DNA from: Lachnospiraceae bacterium
Lineage (GTDB): Bacteria > Bacillota > Clostridia > Lachnospirales > Lachnospiraceae
Reading direction: 5' to 3'
DNA length: 64,000 nt
NCBI GenBank assembly: GCA_022845895.1
Contig: AP025573.1
Location: 1,336,501-1,400,500 of the forward strand
Below, piece after piece: positions 17,496-26,056 of this stretch. Each line of letters begins with the position of its first letter. The stretch's first letter is position 1. Both the position numbers and the translations under genes were made by a program. Under the pieces are notes generated by a model. That model was not told the origin of the DNA. It saw nothing but the letters and a program-made list of their open reading frames with translations, and searched no databases.

Positions 17496-18074
17496 ATGTG
17501 CGGACGTTATTATGTAGACGACGAGATGGCCAGGGAGATAGAAAAAATTGTCAGGCAGCTGGACCGGAAGCTGCTCATAAAGGGAGAGATATATCCGGGG
17601 CAGAAGGCTTCGGTCATCGCCCGCGACGCAGGAGAGGCGGTGCTGCGGCAGATGGACTGGGGATATCCGGCACCACAGAACAAAGGGCTTGTCATCAACG
17701 CCAGAAGCGAGAGCGCCCTGCAGAAGCGGATGTTTTCCGAAAGCGTCATGAACCGCAGATGCGTCATCCCGGCGCGGCGGTTCTACGAGTGGGACAAAGA
17801 TAAGAACAAGATCGCCTTTCAGCCGGAGGGGAAGACAGGGATGTTCCTCGCCGGATTCTGGAAACGCTTTTCAGAGGAAGACCATTTCATCATCCTCACG
17901 ACGGATGCCAATGCCTCCGTCCGCCCCGTGCACAACAGGATGCCGCTCATTCTGGACGAGGAGAGGAGCAGGGCATGGCTGGAAGATGAGAAGAAGTATG
18001 AGCAGCTGCTCGGCCTGCAGCCGGATACCCCGCTGGAAAAAGAAGGGTTTATGCAGCAGAGCCTTCCATTTTAG
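17496..18074 (+). CDS. SRAP (HMCES/YedK-type) abasic-site DNA-protein crosslink protein
   Basis: 192 residues. After removal of Met1 the N-terminal Cys2 (MCGRYY) forms a thiazolidine link with abasic sites in single-stranded DNA, protecting them from cleavage and error-prone repair. The conserved set is complete: Cys2, NARSES (near residue 68), RFYEW with the catalytic Glu (near 91), and PVHNRMP with the His (near 147). AGGAG precedes the ATG. It lies just upstream of a Y-family polymerase gene, a logical pairing, although the LexA box lies between them and so controls the polymerase only. Confidence 0.93.
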   Translation: MCGRYYVDDEMAREIEKIVRQLDRKLLIKGEIYPGQKASVIARDAGEAVLRQMDWGYPAPQNKGLVINARSESALQKRMFSESVMNRRCVIPARRFYEWDKDKNKIAFQPEGKTGMFLAGFWKRFSEEDHFIILTTDANASVRPVHNRMPLILDEERSRAWLEDEKKYEQLLGLQPDTPLEKEGFMQQSLPF

Positions 18075-18111
18075 GCTTTGGGGGCCGCCGGGAAGAAATT
18101 ACCAGAGAAAT

Positions 18112-18125
18112 CGAACGTAGGTTCT
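18112..18125 (+). promoter_or_regulatory. LexA (SOS) box upstream of dinB
   Basis: CGAAC-GTAG-GTTC matches the Bacillus/Clostridium SOS consensus CGAAC-N4-GTTCG with one final-base difference. It lies 36 bases before the polymerase start codon, where a LexA repressor would block transcription until DNA damage occurs. Confidence 0.8.
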
Positions 18126-18160
18126 GATATACTTACAGTAAAAAGAAAGAGGTGTGAGTC

Positions 18161-19429
18161 ATGTCAGAACAGATTATCTATCATATTGATGTAAACTCCG
18201 CCTTCCTTTCGTGGGAGGCGGTTTTTCGTCTTGGTTTCCTGGGAGCGTCCACGGACCTGCGGGACATACCATCAGCCATCGGCGGAGATATAAAGCAGAG
18301 GCACGGAATCATCCTTGCCAAGTCCATCCCCGCGAAAGCATATGGAATCAAGACAGGGGAATCGATACCGGAGGCAAGGCAGAAATGTCCGGGCCTGTAT
18401 ATCGCCCCGCCCAATTACGGGCTGTATGAGAAGTGCTCCCGGGCCTTTACCGATATCCTGAAAGAGTATACGCCGGCAGTGGAGCAGTACAGCATCGATG
18501 AGGTGTTCATGGATATGTCGGGCATGCAGAAGCTGTTCGGGAATCCGGTAAAAACGGCCTTCGATATCAAGGACCGTATCCGCAGGGAACTGGGCTTTAC
18601 GGTGAATATCGGCATCTCGTCCAACAAGCTGCTGGCCAAGATGGCCTCGGACTTTAAGAAGCCTGACCGGGTGCACACCTTGTTCCCCGAAGAGATCAGG
18701 ACGAAGATGTGGAAGCTGCCGGTAAACGACCTGTTTTTTGTCGGGCGGGCCACCGCAAAGAAGCTGCATAAGCTTGGCATATGCACGATTGGACAGCTGG
18801 CGGAGGCGGATCCGGAGCTGCTCCGGATACACCTGAAATCCCACGGGGACGTGATATGGAACTTTGCCAACGGAAGGGACTTCTCTATCGTGGAGCCTGA
18901 GCCCATACCGAACAAAGGCTACGGGAACAGCACGACGACGCCTTTCGACGTGACGGACGCGGCGGCGGCCAAGCTCGTGCTGCTTGCGCTGGCGGAGACG
19001 CTCGGGATGCGCCTTCGGAAGGACGGGGTAAAGATCCAGGTCATAAGCATCGGGATAAAGGACCGGGAATTTTGCCATGTGTCCCATCAGACCGTACTGC
19101 CCAACCCGACCAACATCACGAAAGAGATATATGAGGCGGCCTGCCGGCTGTTCGACGAACTGTGGGACTACGCGCCGATCCGGCATCTCGGCATACACAC
19201 AGGCCGGGTTAAGGACGAAGGGGAGCTGAGGCAGCTGTCGCTGTTTGACGACAGGGACTATAAGAAGCTGGAACGGTGGGACAGGACGATTGACCGGGTG
19301 AGAGGGAGGTTCGGCATCGATGCGGTAAGGCGCGCGGCCTTCCTGGCGGTGCCGGAGATAGACCATCTGTCCGGAGGGGTGTCAAGAGAAAAACGGACGG
19401 TAGATTATGAGAAGCTTAAGATAGAGTAG
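18161..19429 (+). CDS. dinB: Y-family translesion DNA polymerase (Pol IV type)
   Basis: 422 residues. Copies past DNA lesions with low fidelity. Catalytic carboxylates lie in HIDVNSAFLSW (residues 8-18) and SIDEVFMDMSG (near 110). The helix-hairpin-helix region is KLPVNDLFFVGRATAKKLHKLGI, and the little-finger domain runs from about residue 250. The C terminus has QLSLFDD, resembling a beta-clamp-binding motif. A LexA box lies 36 bases upstream. The next gene begins 11 bases downstream and is probably in the same SOS operon. Confidence 0.95.
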   Translation: MSEQIIYHIDVNSAFLSWEAVFRLGFLGASTDLRDIPSAIGGDIKQRHGIILAKSIPAKAYGIKTGESIPEARQKCPGLYIAPPNYGLYEKCSRAFTDILKEYTPAVEQYSIDEVFMDMSGMQKLFGNPVKTAFDIKDRIRRELGFTVNIGISSNKLLAKMASDFKKPDRVHTLFPEEIRTKMWKLPVNDLFFVGRATAKKLHKLGICTIGQLAEADPELLRIHLKSHGDVIWNFANGRDFSIVEPEPIPNKGYGNSTTTPFDVTDAAAAKLVLLALAETLGMRLRKDGVKIQVISIGIKDREFCHVSHQTVLPNPTNITKEIYEAACRLFDELWDYAPIRHLGIHTGRVKDEGELRQLSLFDDRDYKKLERWDRTIDRVRGRFGIDAVRRAAFLAVPEIDHLSGGVSREKRTVDYEKLKIE

Positions 19430-19440
19430 GAGGGAGAACG

Positions 19441-19761
19441 ATGGCTTTTGGAATCGGTATCAATACAGAAGCCCCGGACCGGGGACCTGTCCGGGGGAAA
19501 CAGGAAGATATCGCCTGCGGGTGCTGGTTTACGAGCAGGGGAAACATGTTTCCGAAGTTTATCAAATATGAGGACGAGGACGGGGTAATCCGCTCCATAT
19601 CGAATATCGAAGTGCTGTATTCGGAGAAGGAGAATTTCTGCGGCATCCCTATGATGTCATACGCGTGCCGGACGGTGGCGGAGGGGAGAGAATATTTCTT
19701 CACGCTGCTGTTCCATCAGACAGAGTGCAGATGGAAGATCGTCTGGAAGGGGACGGAGTAA
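19441..19761 (+). CDS. Hypothetical protein in the SOS polymerase operon
   Basis: 106 residues, beginning 11 bases after dinB with a GGAGG site in between, so co-transcribed and probably SOS-induced. The sequence is beta-rich and soluble, with Cys residues in DIACGCWF and NFCGIPMMSYACR. The segment KFIKYEDEDGVIRSISNIEVLYSEKE suggests a small barrel fold. I do not recognise a family. By analogy with other polymerase operons it may modulate the polymerase, but that is a guess. Confidence 0.8.
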   Translation: MAFGIGINTEAPDRGPVRGKQEDIACGCWFTSRGNMFPKFIKYEDEDGVIRSISNIEVLYSEKENFCGIPMMSYACRTVAEGREYFFTLLFHQTECRWKIVWKGTE

Positions 19762-19780
19762 CAAGAGAATGATAAATATA

Positions 19781-19840
19781 TTGACAGGCTAATGAACACT
19801 AGCTATAATGAAGACAGAGAAGCTAGTGTTCATTAGCCTG
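19781..19840 (+). promoter_or_regulatory. Consensus promoter enclosed by a 19-bp perfect inverted repeat
   Basis: TTGACA (19781-19786), a 17-base spacer and TATAAT (19804-19809) form a perfect sigma-A promoter. CAGGCTAATGAACACTAGC (19785-19803) fills the spacer and recurs as its exact reverse complement at 19822-19840, just past the start site. Each arm is itself an imperfect palindrome (GCTA...TAGC), as expected for a TetR operator. The TetR gene is second in the operon, so it probably represses this promoter at two operators. Confidence 0.85.
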
Positions 19841-19862
19841 TTTTGGCAGAGGAGGAAATCAT

Positions 19863-20945
19863 ATGCGGGAAAATCAGCTGGAAGAATATTTGAGCAAGGG
19901 TGTGGAACGGATCGTGCAGGGAATACTGAGAGCATCGGGGGACAATCCGAAGGAGAGCCTGTTCCTGGCACGGTATGTGTCCTCAGGACGTGAGGCGGGC
20001 AGAAGGAGGGCCAGGCTCGAGGCGGCGGGAGAACATATCCCTCCGTTCCTGATTGCCAGCATTACAGATTCATGTAACCTCCACTGCAAGGGGTGTTACG
20101 CCAGGGCGAACGTAAGCTGTATGGACAGAGGCGAAGAACTGCAGATGTCCGCGGCGCGGTGGGGAGAGGTATTCTGCCAGGCGGAAGAGGCAGGTGTCGC
20201 ATTTATCCTGCTTGCAGGCGGAGAGCCGCTTCTGCGCCGGGACGTGCTGGAGCAGGCCGGCCGGCACCGCAGGATACTGTTTCCTGTATTTACAAACGGG
20301 ACGATGCTGGAGGAAGCGTATCTGAAGCTGTTTGGCAAGAACCGGAACCTCATACCCGTCCTCAGCATAGAAGGGAAGGAAAGGCTCACGGACGAACGGA
20401 GGGGAAGCGGCGTCTACGCTTCCCTGCAAAAGGCGATGAAGAGGATGAAAGAGGGCGGCATCCTGTTCGGCGCTTCGGTGACGGTCACAAGAGAGAACAT
20501 GCAGGAAGTCCTGTCGGAGGAATTCACAGCACATCTGGCCCGCCAGGGATGTAAAGCCGTCATCTATGTGGAGTACGTACCCGCAGAGAAGGAGACGGAG
20601 CATCTGGCGCCGACAGACGCAGAGCGGGCATATATGGAGCGGCGTCTGGAGATGCTGAGGGAAGCCCAGAAAGAGCTGCTGTTCGTATCCTTCCCGGGAG
20701 ATGAGAAGAGCTCCGGCGGCTGCCTGGCGGCGGGAAGGGGATTCTTCCATATCAATGCGAAGGGAGGGGCGGAACCGTGCCCGTTCTCCCCTTTCTCGGA
20801 TACGAGCCTGTTACATACGAGCCTGCGTGAAGCGCTGAAGTCCCCGTTCTTCATCCGGCTGAGGGCAGAAGGGCTGCTGACGAAGGAGCATACCGGCGGA
20901 TGCGTGCTGTTCGAGCAGGAGCAGTCTGTAAAAGGATGTCTGTGA
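19863..20945 (+). CDS. Radical SAM protein with C-terminal Cys-rich (SPASM/Twitch-like) region
   Basis: 360 residues. The [4Fe-4S] motif is CNLHCKGC (C71, C75, C78), followed by the SAM-binding LLAGGEPLLR. The C-terminal part has further Cys (GGCLAAG, PCPFSPF, GGCVLFEQ, KGCL) that may hold an auxiliary cluster, as in peptide-modifying or quinohemoprotein-type maturases. The substrate is unknown and no precursor peptide was seen next to it. It is first in an operon with a TetR regulator (11 bases downstream) and a hydrolase. GAGGAGG precedes the ATG. Confidence 0.9.
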   Translation: MRENQLEEYLSKGVERIVQGILRASGDNPKESLFLARYVSSGREAGRRRARLEAAGEHIPPFLIASITDSCNLHCKGCYARANVSCMDRGEELQMSAARWGEVFCQAEEAGVAFILLAGGEPLLRRDVLEQAGRHRRILFPVFTNGTMLEEAYLKLFGKNRNLIPVLSIEGKERLTDERRGSGVYASLQKAMKRMKEGGILFGASVTVTRENMQEVLSEEFTAHLARQGCKAVIYVEYVPAEKETEHLAPTDAERAYMERRLEMLREAQKELLFVSFPGDEKSSGGCLAAGRGFFHINAKGGAEPCPFSPFSDTSLLHTSLREALKSPFFIRLRAEGLLTKEHTGGCVLFEQEQSVKGCL

Positions 20946-20956
20946 GGAGGGAGCAT

Positions 20957-21583
20957 ATGGGAACAAAAGAGCGGATCATGGAAGAAGCGCTCAACCTGTT
21001 TTCTACAAGGGGGTATGAAGGGACGAGCGTGAAGAATATTGCGGAAGCTGTGGGAATAAAAGATAGCTCACTATACAAACACTATAAGAGTAAGAAAGAG
21101 ATTTTTGATACGATCGTGCAGGAGATGTCCTCCAGGATGGCACACATGTCGCAGACGCTCGGTCTCCCGGACGAGACGGATATGGAACAGGCGGCCCGGG
21201 TATACGGCAATCTGACGACGGACGGCCTTATAAACCTGAGCCGGCAGATATTCCTGTTCTACCTGAAAGACGCTTTTGCGTCCCGGTTCCGCCGGATGCT
21301 GACGATTGAGCAGTACCGGACGAGAGATATATACGAGGTGTACCGGAAGATATTTATGGAAGACAGCATCACCTATCAGACAGCTTTATTTGCACAGATG
21401 ACCCGGTGGGGCGTGCTAAGAGATGCCGATCCGGCTGCCATGGCTATGAACTTCTATGCACCGGTATTCTTCCTGCTGAACAAATATGACCAGGAGCCGG
21501 GGAGAGAAGAAGAGGCGCTTGGTGAGCTTAAGCGGCATGTGCGGGAGTTTGCGAGGATATATGCGCGGTCAGAGGAGAGGTAA
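20957..21583 (+). CDS. TetR family transcriptional repressor
   Basis: 208 residues from the ATG at 20957, chosen for the GGAGG site just upstream; the frame continues upstream into the radical SAM gene. N-terminal HTH: EEALNLFSTRGYEGTSVKNIAEAVGIKDSSLYKHYKSKKEIF. The C-terminal ligand-binding domain (residues ~60-208) is not similar to any family I can name. It is translationally close to both neighbours (11 bases from the first gene, 0 bases to the next). It probably represses the operon at the inverted repeat at 19785-19840. Confidence 0.92.
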   Translation: MGTKERIMEEALNLFSTRGYEGTSVKNIAEAVGIKDSSLYKHYKSKKEIFDTIVQEMSSRMAHMSQTLGLPDETDMEQAARVYGNLTTDGLINLSRQIFLFYLKDAFASRFRRMLTIEQYRTRDIYEVYRKIFMEDSITYQTALFAQMTRWGVLRDADPAAMAMNFYAPVFFLLNKYDQEPGREEEALGELKRHVREFARIYARSEER

Positions 21584-22540
21584 ATGATGCAGAAAAGACT
21601 TAAGACTTCGATGAAGGCTTCTGCCGCCATAGCCGCGGCCGCCGTGACTGACCTTGCGGTGATGCGGATATTCCTGAATATAGCGGTAGAGCGCAGATGC
21701 CGTTTTTTTAAAGGACAAAAGGGCAGGAAGAAGCCGTGCAGAGATGAGATCCGGCAGGGTATGGAATGGATGGAGCAGCAGAAGAGCGAAGCGGTTACGA
21801 TAGAAAGCTTTGACGGGCTTAAGCTGAGAGGACATTATGTAAAAGCGAAAGAGGCCCGGCGGATCATGGTCATGTTCCACGGGTGGCGGGGGACGTGGAA
21901 GCGTGACTTCGGCGCCTGCGCGCGCGAACTGTACGAAGAAGGCTGCAGCCTTCTTCTCCCGGAGCAGCGGGCCCAGGGAGAGAGCGAAGGGACATACATG
22001 GGGTTCGGCATACTGGAGCGGCACGACTGCCATGCATGGCTTGACTGGGTGGAAAAGAATAACGGCAGCCATCTGCCCGTGTACCTCTACGGCGTGTCCA
22101 TGGGAGCATCCACGGTACTCATGGCGGCAGGCGGCGCGCTCCCGGCATGCGTTAAGGGCATTATCGCCGACTGTGGATTCTCCTATCCGGACGATATGGT
22201 GCTGAACTTTGGACGGAAGCATTTCCGGCTCGTGGGAGTCCGCACGGTAAAGCGGCTGACACGGTGGTGCAGAAGGAAGGCAGGATTCGGGTTCGACGAC
22301 TACTCCGTGCCGGAGGCGCTGAAGGACTGTGACATCCCCGTGCTGTTCATACACGGGAGAGCAGACACGTTCGTGCCGTGCGGCATGACCATCCAGAATT
22401 ATGAGGCGTGCAGGGGGAGGAAGCGTCTTCTGCTCGTGGAAGGCGCGGACCACTGCGGCAGCTACCTGAAGGACCGTGAGGCATACATGGAGGCGGTGCG
22501 TTGGATCTGGGAGCAAAATGACGGGAACAAGGCAGAATAA
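21584..22540 (+). CDS. Alpha/beta hydrolase with N-terminal membrane anchor
   Basis: 318 residues. An N-terminal hydrophobic helix (SAAIAAAAVTDLAVMRIFLN) probably anchors it to the membrane. The hydrolase fold shows oxyanion-type MFHGWRGTW near residue 92, nucleophile elbow GVSMGAS near 170, acid in FIHGRADTF near 256 and the His in GADHCGSY near 290. The family (BAAT/DUF1100-like serine hydrolases) includes esterases and peptidases. The start codon directly follows the TetR stop, so it belongs to the TetR-controlled operon with the radical SAM protein. Confidence 0.9.
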   Translation: MMQKRLKTSMKASAAIAAAAVTDLAVMRIFLNIAVERRCRFFKGQKGRKKPCRDEIRQGMEWMEQQKSEAVTIESFDGLKLRGHYVKAKEARRIMVMFHGWRGTWKRDFGACARELYEEGCSLLLPEQRAQGESEGTYMGFGILERHDCHAWLDWVEKNNGSHLPVYLYGVSMGASTVLMAAGGALPACVKGIIADCGFSYPDDMVLNFGRKHFRLVGVRTVKRLTRWCRRKAGFGFDDYSVPEALKDCDIPVLFIHGRADTFVPCGMTIQNYEACRGRKRLLLVEGADHCGSYLKDREAYMEAVRWIWEQNDGNKAE

Positions 22541-22789
22541 TGGAGCTGGTTTCAGAAAATGTGACGAAAATGAAACTTCTCCTTACATGAAGGGAGCCGG
22601 GTCTGTTAAAATACACTTGATTCGGCAGAAACTAAATATTGCGTATATATCGGGCCGCTGACGTCCGATAGGATACAGATGGAAATGGTAGTGAAGATTA
22701 TGTGATTGTAATTGTAACGAAAGTTATCAATCATGTCTTCGCTGCTTTTTTTCTGCCCGGATATCAGAAAAGAAAGGAGATCAGATAAA

Positions 22790-24220
22790 ATGAACCAGAA
22801 TGCAAATGAATATCTTGCACGTGAGCCGGTAGGCAGGCTGATGCTTAAATTTTCCGTTCCGTGCATCCTGTCGCTGCTCGTGTCGGCGCTTTACAATATT
22901 GTAGATCAGATTTTTATAGGAAGGGGTGTCGGATATCTCGGCAACGGAGCGACGAACGTCGTATTCCCGATTACCGTGATCGCCCTGGCACTGGCCCTTC
23001 TCATAGGAGATGGCTGTGCCGCATATCTGAGCATCTGTCAGGGGATGAAGAATGAAGAGAGGGCCCACAAGTGCGTGGGAAATGCGGTCGTGATGAGTAC
23101 GGCGGCCGGCCTGCTGCTGACGGCAGCGTTCCTGCTCCTGAAGGAGCCGATGCTGGCCTGGTTCGGGGCCACGGAAAACAACATCGCATATGCAGAGGAG
23201 TATTTTGAATCTCTTGTCATCGGTATCCCGTTCTTCCTGTTTGCCAATGCGATGAATTCCATCATACGGGCGGACGGCAGCCCGCAGTTCGCCATGCTGT
23301 CGACGCTTGCAGGCTGTATCATCAATGTGGTATTGGATCCCATAGCCATATTCGTCCTGCACTGGGGAATGATGGGCGCTGCGGTGGCGACGGTTGCCGG
23401 CCAGGCCGTGTCGGCCCTGCTGGCAGTATGCTATCTGCTTCATACGAAGTCCTTCCGGCTCAGGAAGTCCAGCTTCCGGCCGAGGGCGGGACTGTTCAGG
23501 CATATGCTGCCTCTCGGCGTCAGCAGCTTTCTGACGCAGGTGTCGATCGTGGTTATCATGATCGTCATGAATAATGTGCTTGTCACGTATGGGGCAAGGT
23601 CGAAATATGGCGCGGATATTCCGCTGACGGTCGTGGGCATCGTCATGAAAGTGTTCCAGATCGTCATCTCCGTCGTCGTCGGAATCGCTGCGGGAGCCCA
23701 GCCTATTGTAGGCTATAACTACGGAGCGGGACAGTATGGGAGGGTAAAAGAAATCTTCAAAAAGATGATGCTGGCAGAATTCGTGACGGGACTTATCTCC
23801 TGCATAGGTTTTGAATTCTTTCCGCTTAAGATTATCGGGATATTCGGGAGCGAGAACGGGCTGTATAACGAGTTCGCCGTGCTGTCCTTCCGGGTGTTCC
23901 TCGGGATGATAGTGCTGTGCTGCCTGCAGAAGGCGGCAAGCATCTTCCTGCAGTCGCTCGGAAAGCCGCTCCTGTCCATGTCGCTGTCGCTTCTGAGGGA
24001 ATTTGTACTGAGCGTGCCTCTTGCCCTAATCCTGCCGGGCCTGTTTGGCGTGACCGGGGCATTGTATTCTGCCCCGGCCGCGGATATCGTCTCCTTTGCG
24101 GCTGCGGTACTCTGCATAGCCCATGTATTCAAGGAAATGAAGACAGAAAAGAAGAAGCTGGAAGAGAAGAAGTTAGAAGAGCCGTTAAAAACTTCCGTAT
24201 GTCTTTCCATTCTCGAGTGA
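22790..24220 (+). CDS. MATE family efflux transporter
   Basis: 476 residues from the ATG at 22790, which has AAAGGAG upstream; an open frame continues 19 codons further without a credible start. Twelve hydrophobic segments and MATE landmarks are visible: FSVPCILSLLVSALYNIVDQIFIG near residue 20 and GAQPIVGYNYGAGQYGRVKE near 310. It is of the DinF/MepA-like branch typical of Firmicutes. The last 36 bases overlap the 3' end of the convergent deacetylase gene. The 249 bases before it hold no gene I can support. Confidence 0.95.
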   Translation: MNQNANEYLAREPVGRLMLKFSVPCILSLLVSALYNIVDQIFIGRGVGYLGNGATNVVFPITVIALALALLIGDGCAAYLSICQGMKNEERAHKCVGNAVVMSTAAGLLLTAAFLLLKEPMLAWFGATENNIAYAEEYFESLVIGIPFFLFANAMNSIIRADGSPQFAMLSTLAGCIINVVLDPIAIFVLHWGMMGAAVATVAGQAVSALLAVCYLLHTKSFRLRKSSFRPRAGLFRHMLPLGVSSFLTQVSIVVIMIVMNNVLVTYGARSKYGADIPLTVVGIVMKVFQIVISVVVGIAAGAQPIVGYNYGAGQYGRVKEIFKKMMLAEFVTGLISCIGFEFFPLKIIGIFGSENGLYNEFAVLSFRVFLGMIVLCCLQKAASIFLQSLGKPLLSMSLSLLREFVLSVPLALILPGLFGVTGALYSAPAADIVSFAAAVLCIAHVFKEMKTEKKKLEEKKLEEPLKTSVCLSILE

Positions 24221-25471
24221 TACGCCCTTCGCAGCAGCCATCTCGCTTACTGTTACGAGCTGATATCCCTGTCTGGTCAGTTCGGGAATGACGGCCAGGG
24301 CGGCATCTACGCTGAAAGAATGGATGTCATGCAGCAGGATGACGGCTCCGTCGCCTGCGGAGGAACGGATGGATTCGATCGTCGCCGCCGTATCTTTCGT
24401 CTTCCAGTCGAGCGTGTCTACAGACCAGAGAATCATAGGCATTCCCACATTGCTCTTTACCGTGTCGTTGATGGCGCCGTAAGGCGGCCGCAGGACATCG
24501 GCCGGCTGGCCGCATATGTTCTGGATGGCGGCATTCGTATCCGCAATCTGCTTTTTGATCTTCTCCGGCTTCTGCTTCGTGAGGTCGGGGTGGTTGTAAG
24601 TATGGTTGCCGAGTTCGCAGCCGGTCTCTAACATCTTCTTTACGGCGTCCGGATATTTCGGCACGTTCATCCCCTGCATAAAGAATGTGGCATGTGCGTT
24701 GTACCGCTCGAGCACGTCCAGCAGCTCCTGCGTCTGTTCTCCTGGCCCGTCATCGAAGGTCAGGGCAATCATCGGCCTGTCCGGCTGTACAGAAGCCTCC
24801 CCTTTGGACGTAAGCCTGCCATCCTTGTCAAAGGTGCACTGCTTCAGCCCAATCTGGCGCTGTCCGGTCACCATATCCCCGTTTTCATCAAAGTAATATG
24901 TATTTCCGCCGGAAGTGAGAAAGTCACCAGTCATGTATTCCCCGCTGTTCAGCCGGAATTTCTTTCCCTCCCATGCGCCGAGCCTGTTCTTAACGACGAG
25001 CGTTCCGTCCTGCACGTCAAGCCGGACCCTGGAGGCCCATTTCTCTTTCATCCGTTTCTGGAAATCCTGATTCAAAATAATCTTGACAGGATATGTATTG
25101 TCCACCGATGCATCTGCATTGTAGGACAGGGTATAGTATTTGCCGGAATTGAGCTCGTTGATAAAATCCTTTATCGTGAGCTTTCTCTTTTTGTCCAGCA
25201 TCTTATCCGGGCTCTTGCCCTTGTAGACTGCGGTCGCCTTAAGAGCCGGCAGTTCTTCCCCCTGCGTGATTACGGCTTTGTCAAGCTTCAATGTGATGTC
25301 GATGGGCTGCGTGTATGCCCGGACCGTCAAGAATGCGGTAAACCCGAGCAGAACCGCGGCTGTGCAGCCAATCCCTATCTTCAGGTTCCGGTGCAGCCTT
25401 GCTCTCTTCCTGTGTTGTGAGATGCGCCTGCTTTGGGTGCGCGTAGCTGTATGCTCTATCTGTTGATTCAT
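24185..25471 (-). CDS. Membrane-anchored polysaccharide deacetylase
   Basis: 428 residues. A basic N terminus and one membrane helix (LKIGIGCTAAVLLGFTAFLTV) put the enzyme outside. A central region (residues ~60-230) includes a choline-binding-like stretch, NTYYFDENGDMVTGQRQIG. The C-terminal NodB domain has TFDDGPG (catalytic Asp and metal Asp), HTYNHP (metal His), RPPYG and LLHDIHS, so it is expected to remove acetyl groups from peptidoglycan or another glycan. It resembles Bacillus PdaA/PgdA enzymes. It is convergent with the MATE gene and overlaps its end. Confidence 0.93.
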   Translation of the reverse strand: MNQQIEHTATRTQSRRISQHRKRARLHRNLKIGIGCTAAVLLGFTAFLTVRAYTQPIDITLKLDKAVITQGEELPALKATAVYKGKSPDKMLDKKRKLTIKDFINELNSGKYYTLSYNADASVDNTYPVKIILNQDFQKRMKEKWASRVRLDVQDGTLVVKNRLGAWEGKKFRLNSGEYMTGDFLTSGGNTYYFDENGDMVTGQRQIGLKQCTFDKDGRLTSKGEASVQPDRPMIALTFDDGPGEQTQELLDVLERYNAHATFFMQGMNVPKYPDAVKKMLETGCELGNHTYNHPDLTKQKPEKIKKQIADTNAAIQNICGQPADVLRPPYGAINDTVKSNVGMPMILWSVDTLDWKTKDTAATIESIRSSAGDGAVILLHDIHSFSVDAALAVIPELTRQGYQLVTVSEMAAAKGVSLENGKTYGSF

Positions 25472-25663
25472 CTGTATCTTATCCCCTCGTCAAATCTATA
25501 CTTGTCAAATTGTAAATGTCTGTAAGATAACTATAGCATAATTTGTCGGAATGTGACGAATGAAAACAGTAAGAAACTATTAATATTTTCTGAATGTCTG
25601 CCTTGCACTTCAAGGGCAAAGAACTTATAATGGATACAGACTTTTGTGAAGGGAATATATGCG

Positions 25664-26056
25664 ATGAAATCGAGTGTATTATGCTATAATCTGAAAGGTA
25701 CGAAAAAGGGAAAGCAGATAGCGATGATATTCGGCTTTCTTGGCTATAAGGTACGCCACGTGGAAAAGGAAGAATACCACGTTCCAATCGGGGTGCTGGC
25801 AGGCGCCGATAAGATGGAGGACGAGCGGCCGGTCTTTGAAGGGGAGGGGTTCTCCGACGAGATGCTTGTCATGAACGCGGAGTCGGAGGAGATGATGGAC
25901 AAGGCCCTCTTCCTCATGCGCAAGGAAGGGGTGAAAGTAGGGCTGAAGGCGATGCTTACGCCTTCCAACCGGGAGTGGACGTCCACAGCCCTGCACGATG
26001 AGATACAGAAGGAACATGAATATATGAAGGAAATGGAAAGGAACAAGAAAGATTGA
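25664..26056 (+). CDS. DUF3783 domain protein
   Basis: 130 residues from the ATG at 25664 (GAAGGGA upstream); a GTG at 25646 is an alternative. The C-terminal half, with ALFLMRKEGVKVGLKAMLTPSNREWT and the closing LHDEIQKEHEYM, matches the clostridial family DUF3783, of unknown function. Its stop codon overlaps the TTG start of pcrA, so the two are translationally coupled. That coupling hints at a link to DNA metabolism, unproven. Confidence 0.8.
   Translation: MKSSVLCYNLKGTKKGKQIAMIFGFLGYKVRHVEKEEYHVPIGVLAGADKMEDERPVFEGEGFSDEMLVMNAESEEMMDKALFLMRKEGVKVGLKAMLTPSNREWTSTALHDEIQKEHEYMKEMERNKKD

Noticed and set aside
18272..19366. A 364-codon open frame antisense to dinB
   Set aside because: Shadow of the polymerase gene; no motifs and no start signal.
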